Part shown: piece after piece, positions 9,444-18,072 of the stretch
Layout of the letters: every line of letters begins with the position of its first letter
Numbering within the stretch: position 1 is the stretch's first letter
Assembly (NCBI GenBank): GCA_964354255.1
Contig: CAYGYX010000007.1
Span: 1-54,685, forward strand
Source: VGBK01 sp964354255
GTDB lineage: Bacteria > Actinomycetota > Acidimicrobiia > Spongiisociales > UBA11373
Direction of reading: 5' to 3'
Length of the DNA: 54,685 nt
Notes under the pieces: generated by a model
What the model saw: the letters and a program-made list of their open reading frames with translations, nothing else
The model's database searches: none
What the model was told of the DNA's origin: nothing
Position numbers and translations under genes: made by a program

Positions 9444-10451
9444 GTGGGCACCGCCGTTCTCCTCGTGGCCGGCGCCGGAGATGCCGGCCCGGGCGATCGC
9501 GACGAGATCCTGCGTCGCGGCTATGCGGCTCTCGAGGAGTCCGGCGTCGACGGCATCGACCGGGTCGACGTCCCTGCCCGCGGTGTGTCCACCGACGATG
9601 GCGAGGGGGCTCTGCGGCCCGAGGTCGAGGGCATCGTGCCCGCCCTCCAGAGCGGCTCGCTGTTCGGGGGGCGGCGCGGCCTGCTGGTGGTCGACGCCCA
9701 GAACCTGCTCAAGGGCGAGGCCGAGGTGGTCGCCGCATTGGTGGCCGGCCTCGACGCCGCCACCGCCGTGGTTTGTTTCGTGTCGGCCGGCTCCCTCCCC
9801 GCCCCGCTGGGCCGGGTGGTCGATCGCGTGGCCGAGAAGGTCACGGTCAGCAAACTGCGCGAGCGGGACGCGGCCGACTGGCTGGGCGGGGCGGCCCGCG
9901 AGCGCCGGGTGAACCTCACCGCCGGGGCCGCTGTCGCCCTGGTACAGCGCTTCGGGTCGGACATTGCCTCCCTCGGGCAAGCGCTCGACCAATTGGCCAT
10001 GGTCGAGGGGCCCATCACCGAGGCCGAGGTCGCCTCCCGGTTCCGCAACCGGCCCGACGAGCCCATGTGGCACTACGCCGACGCGGTAGGGGAGGGTGAC
10101 ATTGCCGCCGCGTTGCGGCGCCTCACCGACTTCCTAACGCACGGGCACCCCCTGCAGCTGCTGGCCTTCCTCGAGAACGACCTGCGTCGGCGGGCCATGG
10201 CACTGGCCGCCCCCGACCCGGCCACCTTCGCTGAGTGGGCGGGGGGCAGCGCGGCGCAGTTCCCCATGCAGAAAGCCTGGAAGGCGCGCAGCCGGACATC
10301 GCCGGAGCGCCTGTGCCGGGCACTAGACGCCCTGGCCCGCGCCGACCTGCAGCTGAAGACCATGCCGGAGGCCACTCACCGCCTCACCATGGAGCGGCTC
10401 ACCGTGGCTCTCTGCCAGTGGTACGGGGGCCGGGGCACGCGCCGGCGCTGA
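9444..10451 (+). CDS. holA: DNA polymerase III delta subunit
   Basis: 335 aa. N-terminal AAA+-like fold with SGSLFGGRRGLLVVD and VVCFVSAGSLP, a central lid region (LTAGAAVALVQRFGSDIASLGQAL), and a C-terminal helical domain ending in a segment typical of HolA (LKTMPEATHRLTMERLTV). Delta opens the beta clamp in the clamp loader. Placement just after comEA-comEC is the usual bacterial order, with rpsT nearby. GTG start with no Shine-Dalgarno but a -10 box six bases upstream. Confidence 0.92.
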   Translation: MGTAVLLVAGAGDAGPGDRDEILRRGYAALEESGVDGIDRVDVPARGVSTDDGEGALRPEVEGIVPALQSGSLFGGRRGLLVVDAQNLLKGEAEVVAALVAGLDAATAVVCFVSAGSLPAPLGRVVDRVAEKVTVSKLRERDAADWLGGAARERRVNLTAGAAVALVQRFGSDIASLGQALDQLAMVEGPITEAEVASRFRNRPDEPMWHYADAVGEGDIAAALRRLTDFLTHGHPLQLLAFLENDLRRRAMALAAPDPATFAEWAGGSAAQFPMQKAWKARSRTSPERLCRALDALARADLQLKTMPEATHRLTMERLTVALCQWYGGRGTRRR

Positions 10452-10461
10452 GGCGAGCCCC

Positions 10462-10941
10462 TCAGGCGCCGAAGGGGCGCACCGACACCACTTCCACGGT
10501 GAAGGTGCCGCCGGGGGCTCGGCAGTCCACCTTGTCCCCGGGACGGGCGCCGAGCAGGGCCCGGCCCAGGGGCCCGGAGGGGCTGGCCAGCTGCTGGCCG
10601 GGGACCCGGTTCTCAGGGGTAGCCACCAGGTACTCGGTCTCCTGGCCGTCCTCGCGCACGGTCACCAGGGAGCCGACCTCGACGACTTCGGTGCTCTCCG
10701 CGACGCGGATCTCGGCGGTCTTCAGCAAGTAGCGGATGCGGCGGATGCGGGCCTCCATGAGGCCCTGCTCTTCCTTGGCCGCCTCGTAGTCGGCGTTCTC
10801 GCTGATGTCGCCGTGGGCGCGAGCTTCGGCCAAACGCTCCTCGAGCCGGTTTCGACCGACCGTGGTGAGGCGCTCTAGCTCCTCTTGCAGCTGGCGATGG
10901 GCGGCGGGAGTGAGCCAGGTGGGCTCAGGCTCTGCGGGCAT
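10462..10941 (-). CDS. greA: Transcription elongation factor GreA
   Basis: 159 aa. N-terminal coiled coil with the acidic tip (AHGDISENADYEAAKEEQG) that reaches into the RNA polymerase secondary channel to stimulate cleavage of backtracked RNA, then an FKBP-like C-terminal domain (SPSGPLGRALLGARPGD). It lies 15 nt downstream of rpsT on the same strand, so co-transcription is likely, and it converges on holA. Confidence 0.95.
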   Translation of the reverse strand: MPAEPEPTWLTPAAHRQLQEELERLTTVGRNRLEERLAEARAHGDISENADYEAAKEEQGLMEARIRRIRYLLKTAEIRVAESTEVVEVGSLVTVREDGQETEYLVATPENRVPGQQLASPSGPLGRALLGARPGDKVDCRAPGGTFTVEVVSVRPFGA

Positions 10942-10956
10942 GGGGACCGGTGGGGG

Positions 10957-11223
10957 TCAACCCAGGCGCGACCGGACCCGCCGGGTGAGGCGGGACATGC
11001 GGCGGGCGGCCGTGCGGCGGTGCAGGGTTCCCTTGGCGGCGGCCGTGTCGAGGCGTTGCTGGGCGAGGCGAAGGGCGGCGGCGGCTGCTTCGGCGTCACC
11101 GGTGTCGGCGGCGGCGAGCGCCGTCTTGGCCCGCGTCTTCAGCTCGGACCGGACTGCCTGGTTGCGGCGCCGGCGAGCCTCGTTCTGGCGGTTGCGCTTG
11201 ATCTGAGAACGGATGTTGGCCAT
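10957..11223 (-). CDS. rpsT: 30S ribosomal protein S20
   Basis: 88 aa, basic, normal length. Begins MANIRSQIKRNRQNEARR and ends KGTLHRRTAARRMSRLTRR, the standard S20 pattern; it binds 16S rRNA early in 30S assembly. It is divergent from lepA, with a promoter that overlaps the lepA promoter. Confidence 0.97.
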   Translation of the reverse strand: MANIRSQIKRNRQNEARRRRNQAVRSELKTRAKTALAAADTGDAEAAAAALRLAQQRLDTAAAKGTLHRRTAARRMSRLTRRVRSRLG

Positions 11224-11255
11224 GAAGAAGCGGCTTCTCGGTGGGGGACGGGTGG

Positions 11256-11285
11256 AGGTTAGCAGGGGGCCGTGGGCGGTACAAT
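11256..11285. promoter_or_regulatory. overlapping divergent promoters, rpsT / lepA
   Basis: On the minus strand TTGTAC (11279-11284) and TAACCT (11256-11261) are 17 bp apart and fit a strong promoter for rpsT. On the plus strand TACAAT (11280-11285) is a good -10 for lepA and lies on the rpsT -35. The lepA -35 is poor. Confidence 0.5.
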
Positions 11286-11315
11286 GCCGGCCCTTCGCCC
11301 CTACGGAGCGTCTTG

Positions 11316-13104
<1,789 letters not shown>

Positions 13105-13115
<11 letters not shown>

Positions 13116-14283
13116 GGGATTCCCGGAGCCACCCGACGGCCCCCGGTTGGCCGACCGGGCCGCCCGGCAGCGGGCCGCGTACGTCCACCTGCCTTTCTGC
13201 CGACGGGTCTGTCCCTACTGCGACTTCGCGGTCGTTGCCGGGCGTGAGGACCTGATGGGCCGTTACACCTCGGCTCTGCTGGCCGAGATCCGCTCCGCCG
13301 AGCCTTTCCCCGCGCCGCTGGATGCCGTCTCCGTGGGCGGCGGCACACCCTCGCAACTGCCGCCCGAGGCGCTGGCGGCGATCCTCGCGGCCATCGCCGA
13401 GCGGCTCGGCCTGGCCCCGGGCGCCGAGGTGTCGATCGAGGCCAACCCGGAGGATTGGTCGCCTGCGCTCGCCGAAGCGCTGGGCGGCGCCGGCTGCAAC
13501 CGCGTCTCGCTGGGGGCCCAGTCGTTCGACCCGGGGGTGCTCGCCGCCTTGGGAAGGCGGCATCGGCCGGAGCAGGCCGCCGAGGCAGTGGCGGTGGCCC
13601 GCCGGGCGGGCTTCGCCTCGGTCGGCCTCGACCTCATCTACGGCACCCCGGGGGAGTCCGGCACTTCCTGGAGGGGCTCGGTGACCCGGGCCCTGGAGGC
13701 CGGCGCCGACCACCTCTCCACCTACGCCCTCACCGTGGAGCGAGGTACCGCCCTCTCTCGAGCGGTGACGGCGGGGGCCCCCGGCCCCGACCCCGACCAC
13801 CAGGCCGACCGCTACGAGGAGGCCGTCGGCCGGGCGGCGCAGGCGGGGTTGGTTCGGTACGAGACGTCCAACTTCGCCCGTCCCGGCCATGCCTGCCTGT
13901 ACAACCTGATCACCTGGGCCCGGGGGGAGTACGAGGGGTTCGGCGCCGGCGCCCACCGCCACCGGGGTGGGTCGCGCTCGTGGAACCTGCGGCGGGTGGA
14001 TCGCTACGTGGAGCGTCTCGAGGTCGGCACGTCGCCCGTCTCCGGGGGCGAGACCCTGGGCCCCTGGGAGCGAGAGCAGGAGAGGCTGGTGCTGGGCTTG
14101 CGCCGGGTGGCCGGCGTTGAGGCCGGCCCGGGGGGGCGGCGGCTGGTGGGATCCCCGGCCGGCCGTCGCCTGCTCGACGCGGGGGTGCTGGAGCAGGTTG
14201 AGGGGCGTCTGCGGGTGGCCGACCCCCTGCTGGGGAACGAGGTGGCACGGGCCGTGTTGGCACTCGATCCCGGCGACTGCTAG
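13105..14283 (+). CDS. hemW: Radical SAM heme chaperone HemW (coproporphyrinogen oxidase-like)
   Basis: 392 aa. The radical SAM motif is CRRVCPYC (Cx3Cx2C), followed by VSVGGGTPSQL and the HemN_C region (RYETSNFARPGHACLYN). The CRR variant of the cluster motif and lack of an N-terminal extension are typical of HemW, which binds and delivers heme, and not of the oxygen-independent oxidase HemN. Overlaps the lepA 3' end by 11 bp, a common lepA-hemW arrangement. Confidence 0.9.
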
Positions 14284-14300
14284 CAATCGGCGCCGCCTGC

Positions 14301-14306
14301 TAACCT
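14301..14306 (+). promoter_or_regulatory. hrcA -10 box (TAACCT), leaderless
   Basis: TAACCT ends six bases before the hrcA ATG at 14313. No Shine-Dalgarno is seen. No CIRCE operator (TTAGCACTC-N9-GAGTGCTAA) lies upstream. Confidence 0.45.
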
Positions 14307-14312
14307 CGAGGC

Positions 14313-15314
14313 ATGATGCTGGACGAGCGCAAGGCCGCCATCCTCGCGGCCCTGGTGGAGGAGCACATCCGCTGCGGCGAGCCGGTGAGCTCGGGGGCGA
14401 TCCTCGACCACAGCGCATTGCAGTGCTCGAGCGCCACCATCCGCAACGAGTTGGTGGTCCTCGAGCGCGAGGGCTACATCGTCAAGCCGCACACCTCGGC
14501 CGGCCGGGTGCCCACCGACCGGGGGTACCGGTACTACATCGACCACCTCTCTCCGGGTTCGCTGCGGCGCACCAGCCACGTGCGCATCGAGCAGTTCTTC
14601 GCCTCGATGCACCTCGGGCTGGACCGGATGCTCAAGCGGACTTCCGAGCTGCTGGCCGACGTCGCCCACTACCCCTCGGTGGTCATCGGGCCCGGCGTCG
14701 GAGGGCAGACCGTGCGCGACGCCCACCTGCTCCCGGTGGGGCCGGACAACGTGCTGCTGGTGCTGGTCACCGAGCGGGGAAGGGTGACCCAGTCGCTGCT
14801 GCGCCTGGGGGCCCCGGTGGCCCCGGCGGAGGTCGCCCGGGCCCAGCAGGCCCTGGGGGAGATGGTGGACGGCAGTGCGCTGGAGGGGATCGACGCGGCC
14901 CTTCCCGACACAACCGCTCTCGATCTCCCCGCCCCGGTGGCCGAACTGGTGGGGCGGGCGCTGCACGCGGTGGCCGACGCCGCCCGGGCCGATCGCCCGG
15001 TCTTCTTCGGCGGAACCAGCCTGATGGCCACCCTGTGGGAGGACCTCACCAAGCTGCACCGCATCCTCGCCCTCCTCGAGCGGGAGGCCTCGGTGCTCCA
15101 ACTGGTCGACGACACCTCGCGGCTGACCACCGTGCGTCTTGGCAGCGAGATGCGGGCCGGCGAGGAGGACCTGGCGGTGGTCTCGGCGCCGTACGAGGCC
15201 GCCGGGGCCACCGGGCGCGTCGGGTTGATCGGTCCCATGCGCATGGACTACCGGCGGGCGATCAAGGCCGTCGAGGAGGTCGGCGACGCCCTCGGCGACT
15301 CGCTGGGTGGCTGA
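14313..15314 (+). CDS. hrcA: Heat-inducible transcription repressor HrcA
   Basis: 333 aa. N-terminal winged helix (SSGAILDHSALQCSSATIRNE then GYIVKPHTSAGRVPTDRGYR), GAF-like domain, and the C-terminal dimer region ending in VGLIGPMRMDYRRAIKAVE. HrcA represses chaperone genes through CIRCE and is tuned by GroEL. The stop overlaps the dnaJ GTG start by 8 bp. There is no CIRCE element here, so its targets (groES/groEL) must lie elsewhere. Confidence 0.95.
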   Translation: MMLDERKAAILAALVEEHIRCGEPVSSGAILDHSALQCSSATIRNELVVLEREGYIVKPHTSAGRVPTDRGYRYYIDHLSPGSLRRTSHVRIEQFFASMHLGLDRMLKRTSELLADVAHYPSVVIGPGVGGQTVRDAHLLPVGPDNVLLVLVTERGRVTQSLLRLGAPVAPAEVARAQQALGEMVDGSALEGIDAALPDTTALDLPAPVAELVGRALHAVADAARADRPVFFGGTSLMATLWEDLTKLHRILALLEREASVLQLVDDTSRLTTVRLGSEMRAGEEDLAVVSAPYEAAGATGRVGLIGPMRMDYRRAIKAVEEVGDALGDSLGG

Positions 15315-16404
15315 GGTGGTGGACTACTACCAGGTCCTCGGGGTGGGCCGCGACGCCTCCCAGGACGAGATCAAGCGGGCCTTTCGGCGCAAGGCGCGCG
15401 AGACCCATCCCGACGCCAACCCTGGGGATGCCGGGGCCGAGCACCGCTTCCGGGAGGCCGCCCTGGCCTACGAAGTGCTGAGCGATCCGCCGCGCCGGGC
15501 CGCCTACGACCGCGGGGCGCAGTTCGAATCCGGCGAGTTCTTCTCCTCCTTCGCGGGTATAGACGACCTGCTCTCCCGCTTCTTCGGGGGAGGGCTGGGG
15601 TTCACCTTCGCCGAGGGACGGGGACCGGCCGCCGGGGCCGACGTTGGGGTGGCCATGGAGCTCACCCTTGCCGAAGCGGCCGGGGATTGCTCCCGCGAGG
15701 TCCGCTATCGGGCCCGGCTCACCTGTCGGGCCTGCGGCGGCGAAGGCGCGGCGCCGGAGAGCCCGCCGGTGGTCTGTGACCGGTGCGCCGGCCGGGGCTC
15801 GGTGCGAGTGACCCGGCAGACCTTCCTGGGCGCGGCCGTGTCGATCGTCACCTGCGACAAGTGCCGGGGCCGGGGGCGGGTGATCACCACCCCCTGTCCT
15901 GGCTGCGGCGGGTCGGGGTCGGTGATCGACGAGGCGGTAGTGACGGTGGAGATCCCGGCGGGCATCGAGGACGGCTCCCGCGTGCGGGTGCCGGGCAAGG
16001 GCTCGGCGGGCGAGCCCGGGGGACGGCCGGGCGACCTCTACGTTGAGGTGCGAGTCGTCTCCGACCCCCGCTTCCAGCGTCACGGGGCCGACCTGGTGCA
16101 CCGAGCCCGGCTCGGCCTGGCCGAGGCCGCCCTGGGCATCACGATCAAGGTGCCCACGGTCGATGACGGTGAAGTGGACATGGAGGTGCCGCCGGGGACC
16201 CAGCCCGGCACGGTGTTCAAGCTCTCCCGCCTCGGTATGCCCCGGCTGCGGAGGCGAGGCAGAGGGGACCTCCTCGTGGAGGTGCAGGTGGTGGTGCCCT
16301 CCACACTCAGCGCGGCCCAGGAGGAGGCGCTGCGGGCCTTCGCCGCCGCTTCGAACGAACCTGCCGGCGCCCGGCCCCGGTCGCGCCGCCGCCGCGCTCG
16401 GTAG
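15307..16404 (+). CDS. dnaJ: Chaperone protein DnaJ (DnaJ2-type)
   Basis: 365 aa. J domain with the HPD triad (ETHPDAN, about residue 34), a short Gly/Phe linker, four zinc-binding repeats (CRACGGEG, CDRCAGRG, CDKCRGRG, CPGCGGSG), then the substrate-binding C-terminal domain and a very basic tail. It stimulates DnaK ATPase and hands over unfolded clients. The hrcA-dnaJ pairing is typical of the second DnaJ of actinobacteria. GTG 15307 overlaps hrcA. Confidence 0.95.
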   Translation: MAEVVDYYQVLGVGRDASQDEIKRAFRRKARETHPDANPGDAGAEHRFREAALAYEVLSDPPRRAAYDRGAQFESGEFFSSFAGIDDLLSRFFGGGLGFTFAEGRGPAAGADVGVAMELTLAEAAGDCSREVRYRARLTCRACGGEGAAPESPPVVCDRCAGRGSVRVTRQTFLGAAVSIVTCDKCRGRGRVITTPCPGCGGSGSVIDEAVVTVEIPAGIEDGSRVRVPGKGSAGEPGGRPGDLYVEVRVVSDPRFQRHGADLVHRARLGLAEAALGITIKVPTVDDGEVDMEVPPGTQPGTVFKLSRLGMPRLRRRGRGDLLVEVQVVVPSTLSAAQEEALRAFAAASNEPAGARPRSRRRRAR

Positions 16405-16460
16405 CGTTCGGCTACAGTGGCTGTCGGCAGGAACGAGTGGCTTCGGCTGCGGTCTGTGGC

Positions 16461-16466
16461 TAGTAT
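16461..16466 (+). promoter_or_regulatory. bldD-like gene -10 box (TAGTAT)
   Basis: TAGTAT is a good TANNNT -10; transcription would begin near 16473, about 57 nt before the ATG. A weaker -10-like TACAGT lies at 16413-16418. Confidence 0.4.
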
Positions 16467-16490
16467 GACAACACAGCGCGGTTCACTCGA

Positions 16491-16499
16491 ACACTGAGT
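16491..16499 (+). promoter_or_regulatory. BldD-box-like core in the leader of the bldD-like gene
   Basis: ACACTGAGT matches the core ACnC(A/T)GnGT of the published BldD operator exactly; the two outer conserved positions do not match. It sits inside a CACTC-N7-GAGTG inverted repeat (16484-16500), about 20 nt after the predicted transcription start, where autoregulation would be expected. Confidence 0.35.
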
Positions 16500-16529
16500 G
16501 TGTCGGCGCCGGGGGAGTCGGAGGAGCGC

Positions 16530-17015
16530 ATGGAAGCGACACCCGCCTACAGCGAGATGGTCGGGGCACGGCTGCGGTCTATCCGCAAGCAGCGAGGGCT
16601 GTCCCTTCAGGACGTGCAGCGGCTGTCGGGAGGGGAGTTCAAGGCGGCGGTGGTGGGTGCTTACGAACGCGGCGAGCGCAGCCTTTCCTTGCCTCGCCTG
16701 CGGCGGCTCGCCGCCTTTTTCCAGGTGCCTATGGGCCAGTTCCTCCCGTCGGAGGAGGCCAGGGAGAAGACCATCACGCCTCTCCCGGGCGGCGGGATCA
16801 CCATCGACCTGACTGCCCTCGAGCGCCTCGGAGGCACCGAGGCCGAGATCTTCGACCGCTTCCTCCGTTCCATCCAGATCATGCGCCAGGACTTCAACGG
16901 CAGGGTTCTCACCATCCGGCGAAACGACCTCCGCCTGCTTGCCCTCCTTCTCGACCAGAACGAGGAGGCCTTCGCCGAGCGCCTCGTCGCGCTCGGCCTG
17001 GCCGAGGGCCTCTGA
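16530..17015 (+). CDS. bldD: BldD-like Xre-family global regulator with c-di-GMP motif
   Basis: 161 aa. N-terminal Xre helix-turn-helix very like Streptomyces BldD (RLRSIRKQRGLSL, then AAVVGAYERGERSLSLPRL). The C-terminal domain keeps the RxD-X8-RxxD signature through which BldD binds tetrameric c-di-GMP: R119-Q-D121, eight residues, R130-R-N-D133. The second Asp of the Streptomyces RQDD is Asn here, at an x position. ATG 16530 is chosen for the GGAGGAG just before it. In Streptomyces BldD represses development genes; here the role is inferred. It stands alone between dnaJ and phoH. Confidence 0.85.
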   Translation: MEATPAYSEMVGARLRSIRKQRGLSLQDVQRLSGGEFKAAVVGAYERGERSLSLPRLRRLAAFFQVPMGQFLPSEEAREKTITPLPGGGITIDLTALERLGGTEAEIFDRFLRSIQIMRQDFNGRVLTIRRNDLRLLALLLDQNEEAFAERLVALGLAEGL

Positions 17016-17058
17016 GGCCGGCCCCGTCCCGCCTTCGGGCCGGCGGAGGCCCCGGCGG

Positions 17059-17064
17059 TATACT
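17059..17064 (+). promoter_or_regulatory. phoH -10 box (TATACT)
   Basis: TATACT lies 33 nt before the phoH GTG at 17098, with GAGG at 17088-17091 serving as ribosome-binding site. It probably drives the whole phoH-pgpH-ybeY-corC-era run. Confidence 0.5.
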
Positions 17065-17097
17065 CGAATCCCCCGTGCTTCCCCAACGAGGCTTCCT

Positions 17098-18072
17098 GTG
17101 ACCCAGGCTTCCCCCAGCGAGGCCCGGCTGCGCGTCCCCGACGATCGGATGGCCGGCCTGCTCGGCGAGCGCGACGCCCTGCTCCGGCTCGTAGAGCAGG
17201 GGTTCCCGCGGGCGCGGATCGTGGCCCGCGGCGACGAGCTGCGCATCAGCGGCGACGAGCGGACGGCTGCTTTGGCGAAGAAGGTCTTCGAGGAGCTGCT
17301 CGTCCTCATGGCCCAAGGGCAGCGCCTCGACGAGGATCGGGTGCGGCGGGTGGTGGACCTGGTGAAGGCGCAGTTGCCCAGCCCTTCCAGTGTGTTCACC
17401 GATGGGGTGTCGGTGGGACGGGGCAAGATGGTTCGCCCCAAGAGCCTCAACCAGAAGCGCTACCTGGATGCCATCCGGGCCGACACCGTGGTCTTCGCCA
17501 TCGGGCCGGCCGGGACGGGGAAGACCTACCTGGCGATGGCGCTGGCGGTGGAAGCCCTGACCAGCGGGGCGGTGAGCCGCATCATCCTCACCCGGCCGGC
17601 GGTGGAGGCCGGGGAGCGCCTCGGCTTCCTCCCCGGTGATGTGGCCGCCAAGGTCGATCCGTACCTCCGGCCGCTCTACGACGCCCTCTACGACATGCTC
17701 GGGCCGGAGGAGACCCAGCGCCTGGTGGAGCGGGGGACCATCGAGATAGCCCCGCTCGCCTACATGCGAGGGCGCACTCTCAACGACGCCTTCGTGGTGC
17801 TCGACGAGGCCCAGAACACCTCGCCTGAACAGATGAAGATGTTCCTCACCCGCCTGGGCTTCAACTCCAAGATGGTGGTCACCGGCGACATCACCCAGGT
17901 CGACCTGCCCGATGGACGCGGCTCCGGCCTGCGCCAGGTGCGCCACGTTCTGCCGGGCATCGAGGGGATGAGCTTCGTGGAGCTGACGTCCGACGACGTC
18001 GTTCGCCACCGCATCGTGGCGACGATCATCGAGGCATACCGGCGCTACGAGGAGGGAGTGAGGGCCAGATGA
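17098..18072 (+). CDS. phoH: PhoH-family ATPase (PhoH/PhoL)
   Basis: 324 aa. A short N-terminal KH-like region, then the PhoH P-loop domain: Walker A GPAGTGKT near residue 136, conserved RPAVEAGERLGFLPGD, Walker B VVLDEAQN and VTGDITQVDLP. PhoH-like proteins next to ybeY act in RNA metabolism or ribosome maturation. GTG 17098 was chosen because the upstream frame runs antisense to nothing recognisable and a GAGG precedes this codon. Its stop overlaps the next ATG (ATGA). Confidence 0.92.
   Translation: MTQASPSEARLRVPDDRMAGLLGERDALLRLVEQGFPRARIVARGDELRISGDERTAALAKKVFEELLVLMAQGQRLDEDRVRRVVDLVKAQLPSPSSVFTDGVSVGRGKMVRPKSLNQKRYLDAIRADTVVFAIGPAGTGKTYLAMALAVEALTSGAVSRIILTRPAVEAGERLGFLPGDVAAKVDPYLRPLYDALYDMLGPEETQRLVERGTIEIAPLAYMRGRTLNDAFVVLDEAQNTSPEQMKMFLTRLGFNSKMVVTGDITQVDLPDGRGSGLRQVRHVLPGIEGMSFVELTSDDVVRHRIVATIIEAYRRYEEGVRAR

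Noticed and set aside
14284..14312. CIRCE operator ahead of hrcA.
   Set aside because: The gap is 29 bp and has no TTAGCACTC/GAGTGCTAA pair.
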